Translations under genes and position numbers: made by a program | NCBI RefSeq assembly: GCF_003284935.1 | Contig: NZ_QMEV01000007.1 | Span: 1-64,000 of the forward strand | From: Mycobacterium colombiense | Lineage (GTDB): Bacteria > Actinomycetota > Actinomycetes > Mycobacteriales > Mycobacteriaceae | Length of the DNA stretch: 64,000 nt | Direction: 5' to 3' | Part shown: piece after piece, positions 1 through 8,963 of the stretch | Numbering within the stretch: position 1 is the first letter of the stretch | Layout: each line of letters starts with the position of its first letter | Notes under the pieces: generated by a model | What the model was told of the DNA's origin: nothing | Database searches by the model: none | What the model saw: the letters and a program-made list of their open reading frames with translations, nothing else

Positions 1-90
1 AACGGAAGCGGACAGGGCCGAAACGGCCACGCCCGACGCTGCGAGAACTACGGCTGAACCGAGGGAACGAATGACGTGACGTGCGATCAT
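1..90 (-). CDS. Secreted protein, N-terminal fragment
   Basis: Only the first 30 codons lie in the window; the gene runs off the left edge. The ATG at 90-88 opens a peptide with basic residues (Arg4, His5, Arg8) followed by a hydrophobic, Ala/Val-rich stretch, which is a typical Sec signal peptide. An in-frame GTG nine codons upstream would add a less convincing leader. The product is therefore probably exported, but nothing in this fragment shows its family. It is transcribed away from the SDR gene to its right. Confidence 0.6.
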   Translation of the reverse strand, partial: MIARHVIRSLGSAVVLAASGVAVSALSASV

Positions 91-155
91 GCCGCCATTG
101 TGCCCAGGCAACACGCCGCTTAAACACCCGAAACACCGAAATTACCGTGTTCTCA

Positions 156-161
156 TAAAAT
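156..161 (+). promoter_or_regulatory. Possible -10 element in divergent intergenic region
   Basis: The 282-base gap between the leftward secreted-protein gene and the rightward SDR gene contains an AT-richer patch with TAAAAT, which fits the mycobacterial TANNNT -10 pattern. No convincing -35 box is visible, and the distance to the SDR start is about 210 bases. I see nothing else in the gap. Confidence 0.25.
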
Positions 162-372
162 AACCGCCGCGACTGCGGACGGGCCGAGTTCGGTTGTGCG
201 CGACGCTATCCGGCGCGGGCGCCCGGACCCGCCGTGCCCACTCGTCGCCGAGGTCGCCCCGTAAGCACGCCGCAGGGCCGGACGGCGGACCCGTTCCGCA
301 GTGTGGTCTGCTACTCGTAGTTACGAGCCGGGGTCACGGTGAAGCTACAGCCGACCTCGGCGAACGGCTCGA

Positions 373-1287
373 GTGAATGCGGCAGCGAAGTTGAACGCAC
401 TAACGCAGGCCTTGAACATGGTCACGGACCACGTGGCCAACCCGGCGCGGGTGTCGGATCTCGACAGGTTGCGCGGCGCCGTCTGTGGCAAGACCGTCTT
501 GGTGACCGGCGCCTCCTACGGCATCGGTGAGGCGACCGCGCGCAGCCTGGCCGCCGCGGGGGCGACCGTCCTCGTCGTCGCGCGATCCGAGGAACGACTG
601 TGCGACCTCACGGCGGCGATCAATGCCGGTGGGGGCCACGCGGTCGCCTACCCGACCGACCTCACCGACGAATCCGCGGTGAGCACGCTGACCAAGCGGA
701 TCGTCGAGGAGCACGGCCCGCCCGGCATCGTGGTGAGCAACGCCGGCAAATCGTTGCGGCGCTCGCTGCATGACCAATACGACCGGCCGCACGACTTCCA
801 GCGCACCATCGACATCAACTACCTGGGGCCGGTGCGGCTGCTCCTGGGGTTGCTCCCGGCCATGCGGGGCCGCGGCGGCGGGCACATCGTGAACGTGTCG
901 AGTGTCGGCGTGCGGGTGGCGCCCGGTCCGCAATGGGGTGCCTATCAGGCGTCGAAGGGCGCCTTCGACCGCTGGTTGCGCAGCGTGGCGCCGGAATTGC
1001 ACACCGACGGCGTCGATGTGACCACGGTCTACTTCGCGCTGGTGCGAACCAGGATGATCGCGCCCACCCCGCTGCTGACCCGGCTTCCCGGCCTGTCGGC
1101 GGACGAGGCCGCCGACGCCATCGCCAAGGCGGTCATCGAACGGCCCCGCACCATCGAACCCCCCTGGGTGCTGCCGGCCGAGTTGGCCTCGGTGCTGCTG
1201 GCCGGGCCGGCCGATTACGCCGCGCGGCTGTGGCATCGCCGATTCTTCAGCGAGTCCGACACCGACGAGGCCGACGATGACGACTGA
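373..1287 (+). CDS. Short-chain dehydrogenase/reductase (SDR)
   Basis: A 304-residue NAD(P)-dependent oxidoreductase of unknown substrate. The Rossmann motif TGASYGIG is at residues 45-52, NAG at 123-125, the catalytic Ser at about 177, and Tyr191 and Lys195 in YQASK. The GTG at 373 is the first start; an ATG at 418 (residue 16) is an alternative and leaves the SDR fold intact. Its stop lies inside the next gene, which starts 11 bases earlier, so it is translationally coupled to an acyl-CoA synthetase. The pair probably acts on one fatty or aromatic acyl substrate, but the sequence does not show which. The acidic tail (DTDEADDDD) is unusual but lies outside the fold. Confidence 0.9.
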   Translation: MNAAAKLNALTQALNMVTDHVANPARVSDLDRLRGAVCGKTVLVTGASYGIGEATARSLAAAGATVLVVARSEERLCDLTAAINAGGGHAVAYPTDLTDESAVSTLTKRIVEEHGPPGIVVSNAGKSLRRSLHDQYDRPHDFQRTIDINYLGPVRLLLGLLPAMRGRGGGHIVNVSSVGVRVAPGPQWGAYQASKGAFDRWLRSVAPELHTDGVDVTTVYFALVRTRMIAPTPLLTRLPGLSADEAADAIAKAVIERPRTIEPPWVLPAELASVLLAGPADYAARLWHRRFFSESDTDEADDDD

Positions 1288-2842
1288 CCGGGTGATTCCC
1301 ACCGCCGCCCGCGCCCTGCTGCGCTCGGGCCTGCTGAGCCCGCCGACGCCGCTCGCGGGTTTCCGGCTGCTGCGCGAGGCACGCCGGGGCGGCACCAACC
1401 CCTACACGCTGCTGGCGGTCACGACGGCCCGCTGGCCCGACCGGACGGCCATCGTCGACGACGACGGTGCGCTGAGCTATCGACAGCTCCAACAAGCGAC
1501 CGAGTCGCTGGCGCGGCGGCTGGCCGATGACGGTGTTGCACCCGGGCAGGTGGTCGGGGTGATGTGCCGCAACGGACGCGGATTCGTGGCGGGTGTGTTC
1601 GCCGCCGCCCTGCTGGGCGCCGATGTCGTGCCGATGAGTACGGAGTTCCGCAGCGACGCCCTGGCGGCCGCGGTGCGAGCGCACCGCATTGCGACCGTGG
1701 TCGCCGACGGCGAATTCGCCGGGCGGCTGCGGGCCGCGGACGAATCGGTCGTCACCGTCGATCCGGCGACGGCCGGCACCGACGAGGGCGCCCGCAGACC
1801 GGCCGTGGCCTCCCCCGGCCGCATCGTGTTGCTGACATCGGGCACCACCGGCACCCCCAAAGGGGTGCCCCGTACGCCGCAGCTGCGCTCGGCGCTGGGC
1901 GTGTGGGTGACGATCCTGGATCGCACCCGGCTGCACACCGGTTCACGAATCTCGGTAACAATGCCCATGTTTCATGGCCTGGGGCTGGGCATGCTGATGC
2001 TGACCCTGGCGCTCGGGGGGACCGTGCTCACCCGCCGCGAGTTCGACGCCGAAACCGCGCTGGCCCAGGCGTCGCTGCATCGCGCCGACGCCTTCACCGC
2101 GGTGCCCGTCGTGCTCGCGCGCATCCTGGAGCTGCCCGAGCAGGTGCGGGCGCGCAACCCGCTGCCGTACTTGCGGACGGTCATCTCCAGTGGCGACCGC
2201 CTCGATCCCACGCTGGGCCAGCGGTTCATGGACGCCTACGGCGACATCCTCTACAACGGCTACGGCTCCACCGAGGTCGGCATCGGAGCGCTGGCCACGC
2301 CCGCGGATCTGCGCGAAGCGCCAGAAACCGTCGGAAGACCGGTCGTCGGATGCCCGGTGCGAATCTTCAACAAGAACGACAAGCCGGTCGGTCCGCGGGT
2401 CACCGGGCGGATCTTCGTCGGCGGCGAACTGACCAGCGACGGCTACACCGATGGCGCCGCGAAGGCCGTCGTCGACGGCATGACCAGCACCGGCGACATG
2501 GGCTATCTCGACAACGCGGGCCGGCTCTTCATCGTCGGGCGCGAAGACGACATGATCATCTCCGGCGGCGAGAACGTCTACCCGCGCGCGGTCGAAAACG
2601 CGCTCGCCCAGCACCCCGCAGTCGCCGAGAACGCGGTCATCGGGGTCCCCGACGAACGGTTCGGTCAGCGGCTGGCGGCGTTCGTGGTCGCCCAGCCGGG
2701 CAGCGAGATCGACGCCACCGAGCTGCGCGAATATTTGAAGGGCCGGGTCTCCCGCTTCGAACAGCCCCGCGACATCAACGTCGTGGGCAGCATTCCGCGT
2801 AACCCCACCGGCAAGGTGCTGGGCCGGGAGCTGTCCGGCTAG
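1277..2842 (+). CDS. Acyl-CoA/acyl-AMP synthetase (FadD family)
   Basis: A 521-residue member of the ANL superfamily, which adenylates a carboxylic acid and usually transfers it to CoA. The P-loop-like motif LTSGTTGTPKG is at 186-196. YGSTE follows in the middle, STGDMGYLD marks the hinge region, and the C-terminal PTGKVLGRE carries the catalytic Lys. About 55 residues precede the usual start of the AMP-binding domain. It overlaps the SDR gene by 11 bases and ends three bases from the convergent end of ctpI. It resembles FadD12-like mycobacterial ligases as I remember them, but I cannot assign a specific FadD number or a substrate. Confidence 0.9.
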   Translation: MTTDRVIPTAARALLRSGLLSPPTPLAGFRLLREARRGGTNPYTLLAVTTARWPDRTAIVDDDGALSYRQLQQATESLARRLADDGVAPGQVVGVMCRNGRGFVAGVFAAALLGADVVPMSTEFRSDALAAAVRAHRIATVVADGEFAGRLRAADESVVTVDPATAGTDEGARRPAVASPGRIVLLTSGTTGTPKGVPRTPQLRSALGVWVTILDRTRLHTGSRISVTMPMFHGLGLGMLMLTLALGGTVLTRREFDAETALAQASLHRADAFTAVPVVLARILELPEQVRARNPLPYLRTVISSGDRLDPTLGQRFMDAYGDILYNGYGSTEVGIGALATPADLREAPETVGRPVVGCPVRIFNKNDKPVGPRVTGRIFVGGELTSDGYTDGAAKAVVDGMTSTGDMGYLDNAGRLFIVGREDDMIISGGENVYPRAVENALAQHPAVAENAVIGVPDERFGQRLAAFVVAQPGSEIDATELREYLKGRVSRFEQPRDINVVGSIPRNPTGKVLGRELSG

Positions 2843-2845
2843 CGG

Positions 2846-5800
2846 TCAGTCTTCCCCGGGCTCCAGGGCGGCGACCTGCTTGGCCAGCCAGTTGGGTGCC
2901 AGCGCCGAGATCGCGGTGGCACCCGCCGTCGACCCCAGCACCCCGGACCAGGCCACCGGCCCCAGCGGCGTGCACCCGAAGAACTGACTGATCACCGGGG
3001 TCTGCACGATCCCGACCAGGACGCCGGCGCTGCCCAGGGCGGTCGCCACGACCAGCGGGCTGTGCCGGCGTGTCAGCAGGGTCTGCGCCAGCTGCGTCGT
3101 CACCAGCGCGGTCAAACCCATTGTCGCCGTGCGGCGTTCGGTGCCCGGCGTCCAGCGCCCGATCGCCCAGGCGGCCGTCGCCCCGGCGGCCGTGACAGCG
3201 CCGCGGGTGACGATCTGGCGCATCAGCGGTGCGTCGAGCGAGGGCGTGGCCCCGGTGAGCACGGCCCGGCGGTGCAGGCGGCGCGCCTCTTCGGCGGCCT
3301 CGGCCGATTCGTACTCGGCCTCGTCCGGCTCGATGTATTGCGAGGTGACGGCCACCGCGAGCGCGGGGAACATGTCGGTGAGCAGGTTGACCAGCAGCAG
3401 CTGACGGGTTCCCACCGGGGCGCGGCCGGCGCCGAAGGCGGTGCCGATGATGGTGAACAGCACCTCACCGACGTTGCCGCCGACCAGAATGGTGACGGCG
3501 TCGCGAACGCCGGCCCACATGCTGCGGCCCTCGACCAGGGCGTCCATCAGCACGCCCAAATCCTCGTCGGTCAACACGATGTCGGCGGCGCCGCGGGCGG
3601 CCGACGAGCCCCTACCGCTCACCCCGATACCGACGTCGGCCATCCGGATGGCGGCGGCGTCGTTGGCGCCGTCCCCGACCATCGCGGTGACTCGGCCGCA
3701 GCGCTGCAGCGCGGCCACGATCTGCACCTTCTGCTCGGGGCTGACGCGGGCGAACACCTGCACGTCGGCGACCAGCTTGGCGCACGCGTCCTCGTCGAGA
3801 CCGGCGAGTTCGGCGCCGGTCACCACCCGGGCGCCCTCGGGCAGGCCCAGTTGCCGGGCGATCGCCCGCGCGGTGACGGGGTGATCGCCGGTGATCAGCA
3901 CGACGTCGCGGTCGGCGTCCACCAGCGCCTCGATCAGCGGACGCGCCGACGCGCGGGCGGTGTCGGCCAGGCCGACGTAGCCGAGCAGCTCGAGGTTCTT
4001 CGCCGCGACGTCGACGGCGTCGGCGTCCGTGTCGTCGTCGTCGGTTTCGTGCTTCCAGCCGCGCTGCGCCACGGCGAGCACCCGCAGCCCCTGCTCGGCG
4101 AGACCGTGCACCACCGCCTCGGCCCGCTGCCGGTCGGCTTTCGGGTCTGCGAACTTGCAGCGCGGCAGGATGACTTCGGGGGCCCCCTTGAGGACCAGCA
4201 CCGGTGCGTCGGCGGGGTGCCCGTTGTCGTGCCCCACGGTGCCGATGGCGGCGGCGAAGCCGCGGCTGGATTCGAACGGGACCTCGGCGAGCATCGCCCA
4301 GTCCGAATCGCTTTGGCCGTTCAGCGAACTCGCCGCGGTCAGGATCGCCTCGTCGGTGGCGTGTGCATGCCCCTGGCCTTCCTGCGGCTGGGCCGACGCC
4401 CGCGCCGCGGCCCGCAGCAGCCCGGCCGATTCCGGGTCGGTCAGCTTGGGGAAGGGGTCGTGCGGGTCGACGTCCTCGGGCACCGCGCACACCACGCGCA
4501 GCCGGTTCTCGGTGAGCGTGCCGGTCTTGTCGAAACACACGGTGTCGACGCGGCCCAGCGCCTCGATGGTGCGCGGCGCGCGGACCAGGGCCCCGCGCGC
4601 GGTCAGCCGCTGGGCGGCCGAGAGCTGGGAGAGGGTGGCCACCAGGGGCAGGCCCTCGGGCACGGCGGCCACCGCGATCGCCACGCCGTCGGCGCCCGCC
4701 TGGCGCAGCGGGGCGCGGCGCAGCAGCGCCAGCGCCGACACCGTCGCGCCGCCGGCCAGCGTCAGGGGCAGCACCTTGCTGGTGAGTTCCCGCAGCCGGG
4801 CCTGGATTCCGGCCGCGGTCTCGACGTCGGCGACCGCCGAGATCGCGCGGTGCGCGGCCGTGCCGACGCCGGTGGCGACCACGATCGCCCGGGCGTGCCC
4901 GGCGACGATGGTGCTGCCCTCGAACAGCATGCTGGCGCGGTCGGGGTCGTTGACCGCGACGGGGTCCACCTGCTTGTCGACCGGAAGCGATTCGCCGGTC
5001 AGCAGGGATTCGTCCACCTCGAGGTCTTCGGCGATCAGCAGGCGGGCATCGGCGGGCACCACTTCGGGTGCGGCCAGGTCGATGACGTCGCCGGGCCGCA
5101 ACGACTTCGCGGACACCGTGGCCGTGCGGGTCGCGTGCCGGGCGGCCTCGAGCCGACGGCGGGTCGTCGCGACGGCCGGAACGACCACCCGGCGCACCAG
5201 CTGGTCCTGCTCGGCGAACAGTTCGGCGGCGGCGGACTCGGCCCGGAGCCGTTGCGCCCCACCGGTGATCGCGTTGACGGTCATGACCCCGGCGACCAGC
5301 AGCGCGTCGATGTTGCTGCCGACGATCGCCGAGGCCGCCGCGCCGACGGCCAGGATCGGCGTCAGCGGGTCGGCGAGTTCGGTCCGGGTGGCCGACGCCA
5401 GCCGGACGGCGTTGTGCAGGGGCTTGCGCAGGGGTTGCAGCGCCGGGCTGTAGGACAGGTCGTCGAGGCGACGCCGCCAGGACGGCTCGGTTTCGACGGC
5501 CATCGGGCGCGCGCCGCCGGCCAGCCGCGAGTAGACGATCTCGGGATCCAGTGCGTGCCAGGCGGTCAGCGGCTGCGGCGTGGGGTCGGGCAGCCGGAGC
5601 ACCCGGGCGGCCGAGAAGGTCCCCGCCAGCAGGGCGGTGGCCGCGGCGGCATTGACCGGGTTGAGCCAGCGCCGGAAGCTGACCGGGCTGGTGCCCGCCT
5701 CCTGCTCGCCGGTGACCAGCAGCAGGCCGGCCAGCGTGGTGCCGCCCTGCGCCAGGTGCACCGCCGATTCGCTGGCCGAGCGGGCCACCGGGATCGCCGA

Positions 5801-7678
5801 GAGGATGCGTACCGCGTCGGCCAGGTCGGTGCCGGTGATGATGTCGGCGGTCCACGCCGTGGCGGCGCGCGGATCATCAAGGGCCACACCGACATCGGCG
5901 ATCGCGAGCGCGGCAAGGGTGTCGGTCGAGGCGAAGTCGCGATGCAGCGCGGTGATCAGCAGCACCGGCCCACGGTCGGCTCTCAGCTCGCGGACCACGT
6001 TCAGCAGCGGCGTGCCGGGCGGGTGCGTGGTGCCGACGCTGGCGGTGAGGTCCTCGGTGCCCGCGACGTGGCGTAGCACCACCCGCGCGCCGGTGCGGTT
6101 GGCGGTCTGAAAGAGCGGGATCGCGTAGGGGTCGACCTCCCAGCCCACGTCGACGCTGCCCACGCATTCGCCGTCGACGATCAGGTCGGCGCTTTCCAGG
6201 CCCTGCGCGGGTGTCGCCGAAGGTCCTTGGGTGCGAACCCATTTCAGCCGCGCCCCGGTCGCGGGTAACTCGTCGGCGTCGGGCTCGGGCGCCTCTTCGC
6301 CGTGCAGCAGCGCGTCGGCCACCTCGTAGACGCGGTCGTCGTCCCAGCCGGGAGCGTCGCCGCGGACACGCAAGACCGCGCGGTGATCGCCGCGCAGCGC
6401 GGCGCCGTCGATGACGACCACCTTCACCCGGTCCAGGCGGCGCAGCGCGCCCGGGTCGAGGACGAGTTGCCCGGAATTGGCGAGCCCGCGGCCCAATATC
6501 GCCGCGAACGCCTGGCGGCCCATGTGCGCGGCCCTGGGCACCCCCGCTTCGATGGCCGCGGCCGCGTCCTCGGTGCCGCCGCCGGCGACCAGCGCGCTGA
6601 CCGCCGCGATCAGCGAGCCGTTGGCCGCCGAATCGACGTAGCTTTCCACCGGCCCGGCCATCGAGCCTTTCGCCTTGTCCATCGCCGCGTCGATGGTGCC
6701 GCCGACCACGACGTGGGAGGCCTCCCCGGCGGCCGACGCGGCCCAGCTGTGCCGGGGCAGCTCCGACTTGGCCGAGGAGATGACGGGGACGACCGGGGCC
6801 TGCGGCCGGTCGGGGGAGGCCAGCTGCGGCTCGCGGTCGCGCCACACCCGCCGGTGCGCCGACGCCTCGGAGACCTGCAGGGTGCGTTGGGTCAGATCCA
6901 GCAGTGGGGTGCCGAACGATTGCGTGAGTCCGTGGGCGGCGGCCGTGGTCGCGGCCAGCGCGATGTCGGTGCCGACCCGGCCCAACCGCGCCTCCAGGAT
7001 CGACACCATCCGCGGTTGATGGTTGATGAGCGCGGCGGCGGCGCGGGTGGTCTGCGGCGCGGCGGGCAACCGGGTGACCCATCCGGTGACCGCGGCCCCC
7101 ATCGCGACGACGTCCATGGCCGCCGCGGTCAGGGGCACCAGAATCGCCAGCGGGTTGCCCGGGTCGGCGAACGGCGCGGACAGCGGCGGCGACTCCGATT
7201 TCGACCAGGTGATGTCCGAGGCGATCGAGGAGACGGTCGCGCGCACCTCGTCCAAGACGGCGTCGCCGTCCGCGTCGTCGGACAGCTCCACCACCAACCG
7301 GCCCAGCGAGCCCTCGACATGGGCCTTGGCCACACCGGGGATCCGGCGCACCGGCTCCTCGACGGCGGGCGCGTACTCGTGCCAACGCGGGAAGGGCAGC
7401 AGCGGATCGAGATCGAGGTGCACTCGGTGCCCGCTGTGCCAGCGCACCGGCGGCAAGATCGCGGTGGGCGAGCCGCTGGACGAACCGTCCAGTCCGATCG
7501 CCCGGCCCGTCGTTTGAGCAACCGATTGAATGACCGGGCCGGCTAGTTCGGTCACCGGACTGGCCAACGTCTGCAGCGCGCCCGCCGCCCCCGCCGCGGT
7601 GGACACACCGGCCCGCACCACCTGCGCGGCTCCGCCGGCTACGCCGGCGACGACGCTGGAAACGCCGGGAATCTTCAC
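2846..7678 (-). CDS. ctpI: P-type cation-transporting ATPase CtpI, tandem pseudo-ATPase plus active unit
   Basis: A 1610-residue membrane pump; M. tuberculosis CtpI (Rv0107c) is of similar length. The C-terminal half is a complete P-type ATPase: actuator TGES near 895, PEGLP near 1009, phosphorylation site DKTGT at Asp1050, and hinge motif GDGAND near 1335. PEGLP and the absence of a CPx motif argue for a P2-like (Ca2+/alkali type) rather than a heavy-metal pump; the true ion is unknown. Residues 84-155 resemble an HMA fold without CxxC. Residues about 165-660 look like a degenerate second ATPase: VVVIDGAAL (Asp424) aligns with VCFDKTGT, and IADVGVALDD with its flank aligns with MADVGIGVSG. 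The GTG start is chosen because it begins the conserved reading frame. Confidence 0.95.
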   Translation of the reverse strand: MKIPGVSSVVAGVAGGAAQVVRAGVSTAAGAAGALQTLASPVTELAGPVIQSVAQTTGRAIGLDGSSSGSPTAILPPVRWHSGHRVHLDLDPLLPFPRWHEYAPAVEEPVRRIPGVAKAHVEGSLGRLVVELSDDADGDAVLDEVRATVSSIASDITWSKSESPPLSAPFADPGNPLAILVPLTAAAMDVVAMGAAVTGWVTRLPAAPQTTRAAAALINHQPRMVSILEARLGRVGTDIALAATTAAAHGLTQSFGTPLLDLTQRTLQVSEASAHRRVWRDREPQLASPDRPQAPVVPVISSAKSELPRHSWAASAAGEASHVVVGGTIDAAMDKAKGSMAGPVESYVDSAANGSLIAAVSALVAGGGTEDAAAAIEAGVPRAAHMGRQAFAAILGRGLANSGQLVLDPGALRRLDRVKVVVIDGAALRGDHRAVLRVRGDAPGWDDDRVYEVADALLHGEEAPEPDADELPATGARLKWVRTQGPSATPAQGLESADLIVDGECVGSVDVGWEVDPYAIPLFQTANRTGARVVLRHVAGTEDLTASVGTTHPPGTPLLNVVRELRADRGPVLLITALHRDFASTDTLAALAIADVGVALDDPRAATAWTADIITGTDLADAVRILSAIPVARSASESAVHLAQGGTTLAGLLLVTGEQEAGTSPVSFRRWLNPVNAAAATALLAGTFSAARVLRLPDPTPQPLTAWHALDPEIVYSRLAGGARPMAVETEPSWRRRLDDLSYSPALQPLRKPLHNAVRLASATRTELADPLTPILAVGAAASAIVGSNIDALLVAGVMTVNAITGGAQRLRAESAAAELFAEQDQLVRRVVVPAVATTRRRLEAARHATRTATVSAKSLRPGDVIDLAAPEVVPADARLLIAEDLEVDESLLTGESLPVDKQVDPVAVNDPDRASMLFEGSTIVAGHARAIVVATGVGTAAHRAISAVADVETAAGIQARLRELTSKVLPLTLAGGATVSALALLRRAPLRQAGADGVAIAVAAVPEGLPLVATLSQLSAAQRLTARGALVRAPRTIEALGRVDTVCFDKTGTLTENRLRVVCAVPEDVDPHDPFPKLTDPESAGLLRAAARASAQPQEGQGHAHATDEAILTAASSLNGQSDSDWAMLAEVPFESSRGFAAAIGTVGHDNGHPADAPVLVLKGAPEVILPRCKFADPKADRQRAEAVVHGLAEQGLRVLAVAQRGWKHETDDDDTDADAVDVAAKNLELLGYVGLADTARASARPLIEALVDADRDVVLITGDHPVTARAIARQLGLPEGARVVTGAELAGLDEDACAKLVADVQVFARVSPEQKVQIVAALQRCGRVTAMVGDGANDAAAIRMADVGIGVSGRGSSAARGAADIVLTDEDLGVLMDALVEGRSMWAGVRDAVTILVGGNVGEVLFTIIGTAFGAGRAPVGTRQLLLVNLLTDMFPALAVAVTSQYIEPDEAEYESAEAAEEARRLHRRAVLTGATPSLDAPLMRQIVTRGAVTAAGATAAWAIGRWTPGTERRTATMGLTALVTTQLAQTLLTRRHSPLVVATALGSAGVLVGIVQTPVISQFFGCTPLGPVAWSGVLGSTAGATAISALAPNWLAKQVAALEPGED

Positions 7679-7718
7679 TCGTCACCCTTCACTACGTCTA
7701 CCGCGCCTAATGATCCTG

Positions 7719-7743
7719 ACGTGTGGAGGACCTGTCCACACGT
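7719..7743. repeat. Perfect 9-bp inverted repeat upstream of ctpI
   Basis: ACGTGTGGA (7719-7727) and TCCACACGT (7735-7743) form a perfect 9-bp inverted repeat around a 7-base spacer. It lies 40 bases upstream of the ctpI start and about 105 bases past the sigma-factor stop. No T-run follows on either strand. It could be an operator for ctpI or a stem-loop ending the sigma-factor transcript. Confidence 0.5.
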
Positions 7744-7848
7744 GGGCCGGGAAGGTAAGACCGTGCGACGACACCTCGACAATGCAAGCCGGTGCAGGTC
7801 GGGCCTCCCTTAGTGAGCAAGGGGTGCGATTACGTCCCTGTGCAGAGG

Positions 7849-8805
7849 TTACCGGGTTGCCGACAAACCAAACGTGGGGAACAACCCTGCGTCGAGGAAG
7901 ACGGTGATGCTCGCGACCCCGGTGACGCCGGTGGTCAAGACGTGGATGGAGTGCGCCCGCATGGTCCCGTCGGCGCTACGGCGGTATTCGGCAACGGCGG
8001 GTTGCGCATTCGCGGCTGTCGGGATCATCACAATGTCGCCTCGCGGAGCCAGGGCGCGTCCGGCGAGGAACCGCAGCACGGCGTCTCGGCCGGTGAACCA
8101 CACTGGCATCGGCGGCATTTCGAGCTTGACGTCGGCTTGCAGCAGCGCCGTCAGCGCCGCCATGTCCGCGTTTTCGAATGCCGCGCAATACCGGTCGAGC
8201 AATTCGCGGCGCTGGGCGTCGCCGGGCTCGGACATGTTCTCCTCGGCCGGCGAGAGTTCGGCAAGGTGCGCCCGGGCGCGCTGCAGCGAACTGTTGACCG
8301 CCGCGGGTGTGGTCTCGAGCAGCTCGGCAACCTCGGCGGCGCTGAACTGTACGACGTCGCGCAGGATCAGCACGGCGCGCTGCCGCGCCGGAAGCTCTTG
8401 CAGGGCGGTCATCACGGCCAGCCGCACGCTCTGCTTTGCGGTCAGGTCGTCTTCCGGGCTCTTGAACATCATTGCGTCGGGAATCGGCTCGAGCCACGCG
8501 TGCGCGCCGGCCTTGGCGTCGAAATCGGCGTCGGGGTCGACCGATCCGTCGCCCACCCCCATCGGCAGCACGCGGCGGGCCCGGTTCTCCAGCGCGCGCA
8601 GGCAGGCGTTGGTGGCGATCCGATACAGCCACGTCTTGAGCGCCGCGCGTTCCTCGAACGCCTGATAGCCGCGCCACCCCCGCAGGTATGTCTCCTGGAC
8701 CAGGTCTTCGGCGTCGTGCACCGAACCCAGCATGCGGTAGCAGTGCGCGATCAGCTCGGCGCGAAAAGGCGCCGCCTGCTCAACGAAATCGTCCTGCGCC
8801 GGCAC
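7849..8805 (-). CDS. ECF sigma-70 factor with C-terminal SnoaL-like domain
   Basis: A 318-residue extracytoplasmic-function sigma factor. Region 2 occupies about residues 10-85 (HCYRMLGSVHDAEDLVQET is typical, followed by RGW and TWLYRIATNACL). Region 4 is about 125-175 (LPARQRAVLILRDV, then AAEVAELL and AVNSSLQRAR). The last 120 residues form a SnoaL/NTF2-like domain (RYCAAFENADMAALTALL), a layout I associate with the SigG/TIGR02960 type. Such factors usually lack a membrane anti-sigma factor, and the tail may sense or inhibit; none is encoded next door. The GTG start has a strong AAAGGAGG site upstream. It is divergent from an SDR/DUF899 pair, which is a plausible target. Confidence 0.92.
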   Translation of the reverse strand: MPAQDDFVEQAAPFRAELIAHCYRMLGSVHDAEDLVQETYLRGWRGYQAFEERAALKTWLYRIATNACLRALENRARRVLPMGVGDGSVDPDADFDAKAGAHAWLEPIPDAMMFKSPEDDLTAKQSVRLAVMTALQELPARQRAVLILRDVVQFSAAEVAELLETTPAAVNSSLQRARAHLAELSPAEENMSEPGDAQRRELLDRYCAAFENADMAALTALLQADVKLEMPPMPVWFTGRDAVLRFLAGRALAPRGDIVMIPTAANAQPAVAEYRRSADGTMRAHSIHVLTTGVTGVASITVFLDAGLFPTFGLSATR

Positions 8806-8863
8806 GGCCCCTCCTTTCGGCTGGGTGAAGAACCTACTCGTTTAGAGACATCGGGCTACCGAA

Positions 8864-8887
8864 ATTCATCGGCCGCACGCGATGAAT
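8864..8887. promoter_or_regulatory. Inverted repeat in the sigma factor/SDR divergent promoter
   Basis: ATTCATCG (8864-8871) and CGATGAAT (8880-8887) form an 8-bp perfect inverted repeat with an 8-base spacer. It lies between the divergent sigma-factor and SDR start codons (59 and 77 bases away). The size and spacing suit a dimeric repressor or activator. No regulator gene other than the sigma factor is adjacent, so the binding protein is unknown. Confidence 0.4.
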
Positions 8888-8963
8888 CCGGCCGCGGCGC
8901 CGTATCTGAATTAGTGAAGGCGCGGCCCCGGCCGCAGGACCACAGCAGAGAGGGACCACGACC

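Noticed and set aside
3062..6076. Open frame of about 1000 codons on the plus strand opposite ctpI
   Set aside because: It is Arg/Gly/His-rich with no motif, typical of antisense frames in GC-rich DNA; ctpI on the other strand has all P-type ATPase motifs.
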